A stretch of 64,000 nucleotides of DNA from NVTR01 sp036480115. Its GTDB lineage: Bacteria; Pseudomonadota; Alphaproteobacteria; Rhodobacterales; Rhodobacteraceae. The stretch lies in the NCBI GenBank assembly GCA_965224795.1, contig CBDDAE010000002.1, positions 1,054,001 to 1,118,000 of the forward strand, written 5' to 3'. The notes beneath the pieces are model-generated. The model did not search any database. It was not told the origin of the DNA and saw only the letters and a list, made by a program, of their open reading frames with translations. A program made the translations under genes and the position numbers. This document shows positions 1 to 6,905 of this stretch, one piece after another; the first letter of the stretch is position 1, and the number at the start of each line of letters is the position of its first letter.

Positions 1-57
1 GATACCGGCGGCCGGGTTTCCAAGTTTAAGAAGAAATACGAAGGGTTGGGGTTTTAA
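1..57 (+). CDS. C-terminal end of an unidentified protein (partial)
   Basis: An open frame enters from the left edge and ends at a TAA at 55-57, giving 18 residues that finish in a lysine-rich stretch and YEGLGF. A good intrinsic terminator follows 25 bp later, which supports this being a genuine gene end. I do not recognise the family from so short a tail. Confidence 0.55.
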   Translation, partial: DTGGRVSKFKKKYEGLGF

Positions 58-82
58 GAGAGCCAGCTTTCGAGGAAAAGAA

Positions 83-117
83 AACGTCGTTCCTGCGAAA
101 GGGGCGGCGTTTTTTGC
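83..117 (+). terminator. Rho-independent terminator
   Basis: An 11-bp stem (83-93 with 101-111, including three G-T wobble pairs) with a 7-nt loop is followed by a run of T. It closes the gene entering from the left edge. Its distal arm GGGGCGGCGTT followed by T-rich DNA closely resembles the terminator-like hairpin at 2241-2275. Confidence 0.75.
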
Positions 118-207
118 TTTTTTGGGGGGAGTTGAAACCCACCCAACGCTGCTGCATTATTTTGACAACCCAGCCAATCTCAGCGCAGCAATCTGAGATC
201 TATTCAC

Positions 208-1173
208 TTACTGCATTCTCCATTGGCCAGCTGATGTCCCCATAATTTTTTTAAATGATCGCTGGAAAGCGGATTCAGAACGATAGCCGACCTCGTGGGC
301 TACTGCTTCTACCTTCAGACCCTGCTTTAGCAGTCGGCCAGCCAGCTCCATTCTCCACCTGGCTAAGTAGCTCATTGGCGGCTCTCCAACGAAGCGATGA
401 AAACGCTCCGAAAGAGAAGAGCTGGACATACCGGTAGATCTAGATAATGACTCCAAGGTCCATTTCCTGGTCGGGTCGTCGTGAATCAATTCGATCACTT
501 GTCCGATATGCCTATCTTTCAAGGCAGTTAACCAATTCTGTACATTGTTAGAATCCAATGTGTCCATGCACTGCCGCAGTGCTCTTAGGAACATTAGTTC
601 GCTCAGTTTAGCAACCATGGTATGGGCGCCAGATGGGTTAGCCTTACTTTCCAACACTGCTGTATTTACCAATTCGCGCATCAAATTGTCTTCCCCCAGA
701 CAATTTTTCAAAACAAGCATGTTGGGTAAAATTCCTACCAACGGATTAAATGGAGATTTGTCACACCCAAGGTAACCGCAAATCAAACTGGCTTTGTCAC
801 CATTTTCGCCAATGTTCATCATCGTGAAAGGCTTGGAACTTCTGGCGGCTGCTTTGTAAAACTCAACATCGGCTGGTGAACCTTCCCAGGTTTCCAGATC
901 AGATGTGATTATGTGTTTTCCACCGGTTGGCAGCATCAGCACATCACCTGCTCCGATAGGGACAGGCCCGTAGGAGTCATCACCCAATTTGGTAAAAATA
1001 TTGCCCTCCAGGATTATATGGAAGGGAATTACGTGATCAGTATCGGGCATCATCGACGAACCGATTTGATCCATCGATGGATTCATCGAAATCCAAGGGT
1101 CAGAAGCATGCACTTCGAAATACAATGCGCCCTTCAGGGAAATTGCCCGGGTTACATCGGCCAGAACGTCCAT
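208..1173 (-). CDS. AraC-family transcriptional regulator with N-terminal cupin domain
   Basis: This 321-residue protein has a C-terminal AraC DNA-binding domain from about residue 222 to the end, with two helix-turn-helix units: the first around WTLESLSRSTGMS and the second around VEAVAHEVGYRSESAFQRSF, followed by the family's final GxSAGQWR. The first 190 or so residues look like a cupin of the AraC cupin_6 type (motifs HVIPFHIILEG and GAGDVLMLPTGG), which is likely to sense a small ligand. The ATG is preceded by AGAGAGG at a normal distance. It is divergent from the secreted protein gene at 1436, with a 262-bp intergenic region that holds a near-perfect inverted repeat, so control of that neighbour or of itself is plausible. 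The ligand cannot be read from the sequence. Confidence 0.9.
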   Translation of the reverse strand: MDVLADVTRAISLKGALYFEVHASDPWISMNPSMDQIGSSMMPDTDHVIPFHIILEGNIFTKLGDDSYGPVPIGAGDVLMLPTGGKHIITSDLETWEGSPADVEFYKAAARSSKPFTMMNIGENGDKASLICGYLGCDKSPFNPLVGILPNMLVLKNCLGEDNLMRELVNTAVLESKANPSGAHTMVAKLSELMFLRALRQCMDTLDSNNVQNWLTALKDRHIGQVIELIHDDPTRKWTLESLSRSTGMSSSSLSERFHRFVGEPPMSYLARWRMELAGRLLKQGLKVEAVAHEVGYRSESAFQRSFKKIMGTSAGQWRMQ

Positions 1174-1343
1174 AACAACCTCTCTGCTTGATGATTTACA
1201 AGAATACTACACACAATCCCGGTTTCGCCAAACTCATATGGACGATCGGGCATGATTCAAGGTGTTCAGGGCATTCTTAGGAATCAACAAGATGTCTAAA
1301 AATATCATCACATTCGATTAATCCGGTGGCGCCCGTTCGCACC

Positions 1344-1366
1344 ATAGCTGGCATTGCCATGGCTAT
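1344..1366. promoter_or_regulatory. Nested inverted repeat between araC-type gene and secreted protein gene
   Basis: The 23-bp element contains TGGCA-T-TGCCA (1349-1359) flanked by ATAGC (1344-1348) and GCTAT (1362-1366), so it is palindromic apart from a two-base bulge. It sits 70 bp upstream of the secreted protein start in the shared divergent region. It could be an operator or a transcript hairpin. No T-run follows, so it is not an intrinsic terminator. Confidence 0.4.
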
Positions 1367-1435
1367 CGGCGGTCGAACTCGATCAGTTTATTTTCAAATC
1401 GCCCTAAATTTCACCTATCAATAAGGAAAAACACA

Positions 1436-2128
1436 ATGAATAAGCGTATTATCTGCACTGCAATATTTTGTCTTGCCCCTGTTTTGGTCGCTGCCGGAGG
1501 TTCTGTCGAAGTCACTTTTGTAGACCATATCACTGCTGGCATGGTTGAGCAGGATGTCTTTGTCGCCAAAGACGGGTCTGCCGACGTTTTTCGGGTAACT
1601 ACCGAAGATCAGGCAGGCCATCTGGCAGACGCTGTTTTTGCCACGACAACTGGCTTGCACCATGATCCGGCGAACATGGCGACGGTCGGACCTTTTGCCA
1701 AAGGTAATGACCTTGGTTTCACCCTTGGCGATTGGCTGAACGCCTCCGGAACCGGCACAGTTTCCTGCGATGATGGTGCCGGATCACTCAGCGCCAGTTT
1801 CACCAATCTGGTGCCAAACGGCGTTTACACGATGTGGTCGTGGTATGTGGCGATCCCGTTTCCAGAACCGTTTGCAACCTATGACCTGCCGTTCGGAAAT
1901 CGCAGTGGGGCAGATGCGATGTTCACAGCCGATGGCGACGGCAATGCCAGCTATGACGGCAATACCGGAACCTGTCTGCAAGGCAGTGGGTCCCAAATCG
2001 CCGAAGGTCTGGCGATTGCCTATCACAGCGACGGCAATACCTACGGGCCAATCATGGGACCGGCGGGCGAAACTGCCCATATCCATCTGTTTTTGTTGTT
2101 GCCACCAAGTGCTGATATGCCGAGTTAA
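1436..2128 (+). CDS. Secreted protein of unknown function
   Basis: The 230-residue product starts with a clear Sec signal peptide (positive MNKR, then a hydrophobic stretch ending near VLVAAGG). The ATG follows AAGGAAAAA at good spacing. The mature part is acidic and rich in glycine, aspartate and aromatic residues, with only two cysteines in the mature region (in VSCDD and TGTCLQG) that could form one disulphide. Two histidines lie near the C-terminus (AYHSDGN and AHIHLFLLLPP). I do not recognise the family. It stands alone, with a divergent AraC-type regulator upstream and a terminator-like hairpin downstream, so it is probably a single-gene unit. Confidence 0.85.
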   Translation: MNKRIICTAIFCLAPVLVAAGGSVEVTFVDHITAGMVEQDVFVAKDGSADVFRVTTEDQAGHLADAVFATTTGLHHDPANMATVGPFAKGNDLGFTLGDWLNASGTGTVSCDDGAGSLSASFTNLVPNGVYTMWSWYVAIPFPEPFATYDLPFGNRSGADAMFTADGDGNASYDGNTGTCLQGSGSQIAEGLAIAYHSDGNTYGPIMGPAGETAHIHLFLLLPPSADMPS

Positions 2129-2240
2129 GGCAGTCAGCCCAAATCGGCACAAATTAGTTGCGGGCAGCGCCAACGCGCGCCTGCTGGACACCGCTTGCCG
2201 GGTTTTCAAACAAACCCACGATTTTTCTGCAAAAAATCAG

Positions 2241-2275
2241 CGCCGCTCTGGAATTGGGGCGGCGTTTTCTTTTTG
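2241..2275 (+). terminator. Rho-independent terminator
   Basis: A 9-bp GC-rich stem (2241-2249 with 2256-2264) with a short loop is followed by TTTTCTTTTTG. It lies about 110 bp beyond the stop of the secreted protein gene and before the SAP/DUF6434 gene, so it separates the two transcription units. Confidence 0.65.
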
Positions 2276-2377
2276 CTCTAAGACCTCTTTGCGAACGAAG
2301 CGGTCTTTTAGGGGCCGCGCCCGGTATGGTAGAATTTCGCAAACACCAAAACAAATTCAAAGGAAACTGGCTGTTAG

Positions 2378-3013
2378 TTGTATGGATTTCACATGACACG
2401 AGACAATCGAACTGAATACCGCCCAAATATCCACACAATTACTACAGGGGTTGAATTGCGACGTTGGTATTGGCGAAAAGATGAGTTGGTTCAGTACGCT
2501 CGCCAACTCCAGCTTAAAACGACCTCGGATAAGTTTAATATTTTGGACAGGATCGCCCATTTCCTGGACACTAGTGAGACCAAGTTCCCGGGCGATCAGA
2601 AACCTCGTAGGACTTCGAGTTTTGATTGGCATTCTGAGCAGCTTTCAAAATGCACCATTATTACCGACAACTACAAGAGTTCGCAAAATGTCCGGCGGTT
2701 TTTCAAGGAGAATATCGGTTCCAGCTTCAAATTCAACATTGCCTTCATGGAATGGATCAAAGCGAATGTTGGAAAAACGCTTAATGATGCCTGCTTGGCT
2801 TACGTGAATATCCGGGGATTGGAAAAATCCGCTGGGTTTCAAACAGAAATCAAAAGCCACAACCAGTTCAATCAATACACAAGAGATTTCCTAGACGACA
2901 ATCCAAGACTTAACATGTCCGATGTACGCAGAGTTTGGGCACTAAAAATTCAGAAGCCGTCAGAATCCGGCCGGCATGTTTATTCAAAGACCGACCTCAA
3001 TTTGGGTGGCTAG
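2378..3013 (+). CDS. SAP and DUF6434 domain protein
   Basis: The N-terminal part (about residues 22-65, LRRWYWRKDELVQYARQL and following) resembles a SAP helix-extension-helix motif, usually linked to nucleic-acid binding. From about residue 80 the block FDWHSEQL, followed by TIITDNY, NVRRFFKENIG and FMEWIKANVGKTL, matches the DUF6434 domain that accompanies SAP in small bacterial proteins. The function of that family is unknown. The first in-frame codon after a stop is TTG at 2378; ATG at 2393 is the alternative and gives the more usual N-terminus. AAAGGAAAC lies at 2359-2367. There is no obvious operon partner. Confidence 0.8.
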   Translation: MYGFHMTRDNRTEYRPNIHTITTGVELRRWYWRKDELVQYARQLQLKTTSDKFNILDRIAHFLDTSETKFPGDQKPRRTSSFDWHSEQLSKCTIITDNYKSSQNVRRFFKENIGSSFKFNIAFMEWIKANVGKTLNDACLAYVNIRGLEKSAGFQTEIKSHNQFNQYTRDFLDDNPRLNMSDVRRVWALKIQKPSESGRHVYSKTDLNLGG

Positions 3014-3118
3014 ACTTAGTTCCGATTTCGGTTCGTCAGCAAGTAGGGCTTAAAGCGGACATTGGCGACTTAGATTTTCCAAAACACCGCGCCCAAAAAA
3101 TCCAAACAAACACATTTC

Positions 3119-3148
3119 TTTGACATCACACACCATCCCCGCTAAACA
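3119..3148 (+). promoter_or_regulatory. Possible sigma-70 promoter for the DsrC-like gene
   Basis: TTGACA at 3119-3124 is followed after 18 bp by TAAACA at 3143-3148, ahead of the start at 3194. The -10 match is weak. Confidence 0.35.
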
Positions 3149-3193
3149 AATTCCAATTCTTGAATGCTAATCAATTCAAAGGAAACGCGCGCG

Positions 3194-3532
3194 ATGTCAT
3201 TTGATTTTAACGGAACCACTTTCGAAACCACCGCTAATGGCCATTTGGAAGATCAGGAAGCCTGGTCGGAAGACATGGCCCGGGCGATGGCCGACGCCGA
3301 CAGCCTTGAGCTGACGGAACGCCACTGGGACCTGATCAAATACCTGCGGGAAGAATTTTTTGACAACCGTGAGAACCAACCCAATACCCGCCATATTGGC
3401 AAAGCCATGGGCGCGATCTGGGGCGACAAACCGTCGTCAAAAGATCTTTACGATCTGTTCCCGGGGGACCCATCCAAACAGGGCAGCAAAATCGCAGGGC
3501 TACCGGAAAGCCGGCGCAAAGGAGGGTATTAA
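3194..3532 (+). CDS. DsrC/TusE-family protein lacking both C-terminal cysteines
   Basis: The 112-residue sequence follows the DsrC/TusE fold family: an N-terminal FNGTTFETTANGHLED, then WSEDMARAMA, LTERHWDLIKYLREEFF, PNTRHIGKAMG and a C-terminal arm LYDLFPGDPSKQGSKIAGLP. In DsrC two cysteines on this arm carry sulphur; in TusE the last one does. Here the upstream site is serine (QGSKIAG) and the terminal CysVal or similar is replaced by ESRRKGGY, so neither is present. The protein therefore cannot act as a normal sulphur carrier; such DsrC homologues have been discussed as regulatory variants. The ATG at 3194 has AAAGGAAA eight bases upstream and matches the family's normal start. It is followed 175 bp later by mipZ and no other sulphur-relay genes are nearby. 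Confidence 0.85.
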   Translation: MSFDFNGTTFETTANGHLEDQEAWSEDMARAMADADSLELTERHWDLIKYLREEFFDNRENQPNTRHIGKAMGAIWGDKPSSKDLYDLFPGDPSKQGSKIAGLPESRRKGGY

Positions 3533-3707
3533 ACCCGTCCCGGTTCCACAGCAAACCATCCAAGTTAACGAACAACGCGACAAAATTTGCGAAAACTTGC
3601 CAGTTTGCGCCCGCCCGTGGCGCATCGCTACTTTCTATTCCTGAAAACAAATTCTATACTCTGCCCAAGCCGTTTAACGGCACCTAACGGGCAGCGGGGG
3701 CAGGCCA

Positions 3708-4520
3708 ATGGCGCATATTATCGTCGTCGGAAACGAAAAGGGCGGGGCTGGAAAGTCCACCGTCTCGATGCATGTGGCAACCGCGTTGGCCCGCATGGGG
3801 TACCGTGTTGGCGCGCTTGATCTGGACCTGCGGCAAAAGACGCTTTCCCGCTATTTGGAAAACCGCCAGACCTTCTGCAAGCGCCATGATATTAACCTGT
3901 TAAGCCCAACTTACCATGGGCTTCCAGACGTGGACCGATCCACTTTGGCTGAGGGTGAAAACCCCTATGATCATCGGCTTTCCATGGCCGTTGCTGCGCT
4001 GGAAAAGACCAGTGATTTTATTTTAATTGACTGCCCCGGCAGCCATACACGCCTCAGCCAAGTAGCGCATTCATTGGCTGACACGCTGGTCACGCCGATG
4101 AATGACAGTTTTGTAGATTTCGATTTACTGGCCCATGTTGATGGCGAAACCAATCGTATTTTGGGACCTTCGGTTTATTCAGAAATGGTGTGGAATGCCC
4201 GGCAGCTACGGTCGCAGGCCGGGTTGAAACCGGTGGATTGGGTAGTGGTGCGCAACCGCATGGGCGCACAAAACATGCACAACAAAAAGAAGATCGGTGA
4301 AGCGCTGGACGATCTGGCAAAGCGCATTGGTTTTCGGGTTGCGGCGGGCTTTGGTGAAAGGGTAATTTTTCGGGAACTATTCCCCCGTGGTCTGACCCTA
4401 TTGGACCTGAAAGACATTGGTGTTCACGGTCAGATTAATATTTCAAACGTCGCTGCCCGTCAGGAATTACGTGACCTGATCAAGGGTTTGAAACTGCCGG
4501 GTGTAACTGTCGATTTTTGA
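3708..4520 (+). CDS. mipZ: Division-plane positioning ATPase MipZ
   Basis: A ParA/MinD-type P-loop ATPase of 270 residues. The deviant Walker A KGGAGKST lies at residues 11-18, the A' region around DLDLRQKTLSRYLENR near 38-53, and the Walker B-like FILIDCPG near 105. The C-terminal pattern FGERVIFRELFPRGLTLLDL is typical of MipZ rather than plasmid ParA. MipZ of alphaproteobacteria forms a gradient from the ParB-bound poles and blocks FtsZ assembly away from midcell. No parB partner is adjacent, consistent with an orphan chromosomal mipZ. Confidence 0.93.
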   Translation: MAHIIVVGNEKGGAGKSTVSMHVATALARMGYRVGALDLDLRQKTLSRYLENRQTFCKRHDINLLSPTYHGLPDVDRSTLAEGENPYDHRLSMAVAALEKTSDFILIDCPGSHTRLSQVAHSLADTLVTPMNDSFVDFDLLAHVDGETNRILGPSVYSEMVWNARQLRSQAGLKPVDWVVVRNRMGAQNMHNKKKIGEALDDLAKRIGFRVAAGFGERVIFRELFPRGLTLLDLKDIGVHGQINISNVAARQELRDLIKGLKLPGVTVDF

Positions 4521-4527
4521 TCCGGGT

Positions 4528-5400
4528 CTAGGTGAATTTTCGAAAGAATTTGGTACGGTCAAACATTTCTTCCAGCCCTTGCATACGTTCCTTGGTGACT
4601 GACCAGTTGCGTTCCTGAACTTCGGCAACCACGGTTTCCAACAATAACATCAACGCCACTGACGAATCCCAGGCTGACGGAACCACAATGCGGCAGGTAA
4701 ACACCTGTTGGGCATACTGTGCCACCGGCGAACACCACTGATCGGTAAACAGGATAATCTTGGCCCCTCGCTCGGCCGCCATTTCAGCCAGTTTCAGGGT
4801 GCTGTTTTCATAACGACGAACATCAAACACCACCAAAACATCACCGGATTTCAGGTCCAGCAGGTAATGCGGCCAGGCGTTAGAGATCGACTGAATATGG
4901 GTCACATCCGTGCGGGCCACCTGCATGTGCAGGAAAAAGTAGTCGGCCAATGATCGTGTGATCCGCCCACCTACGACATAAACAGCGCGGTTGGGATCAG
5001 CCAGTAATGTGCAACTATCGTCAAAGGTCTGGATTTCCACCTGCGCCAGGGATTGGCGGATGTTCTTGATCACAGCCTCGGTGAAGCGATTAAGGATGTG
5101 CCCATCAGGGGCTTTTTGCGCCCAAACCTCATGCTTGGCTATTGGATCAGAAACTTTGTCCTGCAGCTCTCGCCTTAGGGCGGCCTGAAAATCTGGATAG
5201 CCTTTATAACCAATTTTTTGCACCAGACGCGCCACGGTCGGCGTCGAGACATCGGCGTTTTTAGCAACGATGGTAATGGTTCCAAGGCCTGATACCGGAT
5301 AATTTTCCAGTATCGTGTCGGCAAGTTGCCGTTCAGCCCGTGTCAGGCCTGCAAAACCCTTTTTAAGCCGTTCTGAAATTGTGTCTGCTGGTTCGAACAA
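4528..5400 (-). CDS. MurR/RpiR-family transcriptional regulator
   Basis: The protein has an N-terminal RpiR helix-turn-helix (LTRAERQLADTILENYP, then TPTVARLVQKIGYKGYPDFQAALR) and a C-terminal SIS sugar-isomerase-like domain (from about residue 125; VVGGRITRSLADYFFLHMQ, then LVVFDVRRYENSTLKLAEMAAERGAKIILFTD). I chose the TTG at 5400 because AGGGAG lies six bases upstream and the 290-residue length fits the family; a GTG at 5442 would add 14 residues without a good ribosome site. It is divergent from the TRAP/ligase operon starting at 5524, and is the obvious candidate regulator of that operon. Effector unknown. Confidence 0.88.
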   Translation of the reverse strand: MFEPADTISERLKKGFAGLTRAERQLADTILENYPVSGLGTITIVAKNADVSTPTVARLVQKIGYKGYPDFQAALRRELQDKVSDPIAKHEVWAQKAPDGHILNRFTEAVIKNIRQSLAQVEIQTFDDSCTLLADPNRAVYVVGGRITRSLADYFFLHMQVARTDVTHIQSISNAWPHYLLDLKSGDVLVVFDVRRYENSTLKLAEMAAERGAKIILFTDQWCSPVAQYAQQVFTCRIVVPSAWDSSVALMLLLETVVAEVQERNWSVTKERMQGLEEMFDRTKFFRKFT

Positions 5401-5442
5401 TGCAATCTCCCTAAATGTCGTATAACCAACAGCAGCACCCAC

Positions 5443-5460
5443 TGTGAAGAAATTTTTACA
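5443..5460. promoter_or_regulatory. Candidate RpiR-type operator
   Basis: TGTGAAGAAATTTTTACA is an imperfect dyad with TGT/ACA ends and an A/T-rich centre, a layout seen in operators of RpiR-family proteins. It lies in the divergent region between the regulator and the amidohydrolase-TRAP operon, just upstream of a TTGACA at 5467-5472. Confidence 0.35.
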
Positions 5461-5523
5461 TTTTTGTTGACAGTCCCGTTATCTTTAATGATTTTCAGCA
5501 GCGAAGGGGGAGTCGGCAAAAGC

Positions 5524-6312
5524 ATGTCCAGTAATGTTGTCATACAAAAAAGTTCTGCGCTTGCGCCGGTTCATATTTTGAACAGTTCTGGTGCATCTCA
5601 GGTGGTGCTGGTTTGCGAACATGCCTCAAATGTTATTCCAAAGATGTATGATAATCTGGGCTTAAGCCGTGAGGCCAGAAACAGCCATGTTGTCTGGGAC
5701 CCGGGCGCGCTTGGGGTTGCACAGTACCTAAGTGAGCAACTGGATGCAGTGCTGGTGGCCGGAGGCGTGTCGCGTCTGGTCTATGACTGCAACCGACCGC
5801 CGGACGCCCCGGATGCTATGCCTGCGCGCAGTGAGCTTTTCGACATCCCTGGCAATCTTGGGTTAGGGGCTGCTGAGATAACTAAGCGGGTGTCGCGGTA
5901 TTATCAGCCATTTTGCGATGCGGTTTCGGCGGTGATAGTTAAAACCCCGGTTCCGGGTGTTTTGGTGACCGTTCATAGTTTTACACCGGTATTTATGGGA
6001 CAGAACCGTTCTGTTGAGATAGGCATTTTGCACGATTCAGATAGTCGGCTGGCGGATGAAATGATGCGGGTTGCAAGCAAGTTTACCAAGCTAAATGTGC
6101 AGCGCAACCAGCCCTACGGGGTGGAAGACGGCGTCACCCACACGCTAAAAATTCACGGCATAAAAAACAACATGCTGAATGTCATGTTAGAAATCCGCAA
6201 CGATCTGATTAGCACCGTTGAGCAACAGGAAAAAATTGCAACCCAGATCGCCGGAATGCTGAGCGCGGCATTGGCAAAGCTTGACCAGCCGAACCAGGGC
6301 AACGCAACATGA
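5524..6312 (+). CDS. N-formylglutamate amidohydrolase-like enzyme
   Basis: A 262-residue member of the N-formylglutamate amidohydrolase family (PF05013 type). Recognisable blocks are VVLVCEHASNVIP, HVVWDPGALGVA, YDCNRPPDAPDAMPARSE, VTVHSFTPVF, VEIGILHD and a final EIRNDLI. Family members are metal-dependent hydrolases of N-acylated glutamate. The ATG at 5524 has GGGGGAG 11 bases upstream; earlier in-frame codons would only translate the ribosome-site region. No histidine-degradation genes are present. Instead it opens an operon with a TRAP transporter and a glutamine-synthetase-like ligase and overlaps the next gene by 4 bp, so I infer a role in hydrolysing a gamma-glutamyl or N-acyl-glutamate intermediate of that pathway. 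Confidence 0.85.
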   Translation: MSSNVVIQKSSALAPVHILNSSGASQVVLVCEHASNVIPKMYDNLGLSREARNSHVVWDPGALGVAQYLSEQLDAVLVAGGVSRLVYDCNRPPDAPDAMPARSELFDIPGNLGLGAAEITKRVSRYYQPFCDAVSAVIVKTPVPGVLVTVHSFTPVFMGQNRSVEIGILHDSDSRLADEMMRVASKFTKLNVQRNQPYGVEDGVTHTLKIHGIKNNMLNVMLEIRNDLISTVEQQEKIATQIAGMLSAALAKLDQPNQGNAT

Positions 6313-6905
6313 TTGGTTTCATGCGCCGATATGTTCGCGTCGTGGATGCGGTAAATTATCGGCTGGGCCGGGTTATCATGTATGGCATCTTTTTCATGAT
6401 CGCAGTGTTGCTATGGTCATCCATTTCCAAGACGTTTTTCCTGCCTTCGCTTTGGACACTGGAAATCGCCCAGTTTGCCATGGTGGCATATTATATTCTT
6501 GGTGGCCCGTATTCGATACAACTTGGCTCAAACGTGCGGATGGATTTGTTTTACGGTGAATGGACGGACCGGAGAAAGGCGCAGGTGGATGCCATTACCG
6601 TCTTGCTGCTAATCTTTTATCTTGGCGTGCTGTTATACGGTTCAATTGATTCAGCGGCCTATTCCATGGGGTATTTTGGTTCTGAGCCCTGGGCGTTTTT
6701 CAAAGACCTTGTGGTCGGACTTTTCACCGGGGGAATTACCGGCTCGCAGGATGTGCTGGGCCATTTGGAGCGCAGCCCAACCGCTTGGCGTCCGTATTTG
6801 TGGCCCATCAAGTCAGTGATGATCATCGGGTTTTTCCTGATGCTGCTGCAGGCCATATCAGAGCTGTTCAAAGACATCGCTAAAATCAAAGGGTTTGATA
6901 TCTGA
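6309..6905 (+). CDS. TRAP transporter small permease (DctQ type)
   Basis: A 198-residue inner-membrane protein with four predicted membrane spans and the DctQ-family arrangement (early hydrophobic YGIFFMIAVLLWSSISK, then VRMDLFYGEW and a C-terminal VMIIGFFLMLLQAISELF). The loop between spans three and four is longer than in the shortest DctQ proteins. It overlaps the upstream amidohydrolase gene by 4 bp and shares a base with the large permease gene, so the three are translated together. It joins the large subunit to form the sodium-coupled carrier. Confidence 0.9.
   Translation: MIGFMRRYVRVVDAVNYRLGRVIMYGIFFMIAVLLWSSISKTFFLPSLWTLEIAQFAMVAYYILGGPYSIQLGSNVRMDLFYGEWTDRRKAQVDAITVLLLIFYLGVLLYGSIDSAAYSMGYFGSEPWAFFKDLVVGLFTGGITGSQDVLGHLERSPTAWRPYLWPIKSVMIIGFFLMLLQAISELFKDIAKIKGFDI

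Noticed and set aside
1770..2396. Long plus-strand reading frame of 208 codons over the secreted protein gene
   Set aside because: It overlaps the recognised secreted protein in another frame, has no ribosome site or family match, and its arginine/cysteine-rich composition is typical of a shadow frame.
5464..5523. P-loop-like residues EGGVGKS in an N-terminal extension of the amidohydrolase
   Set aside because: They come from translating the ribosome-binding region (GGGGGAG). The family start and spacing support ATG 5524.
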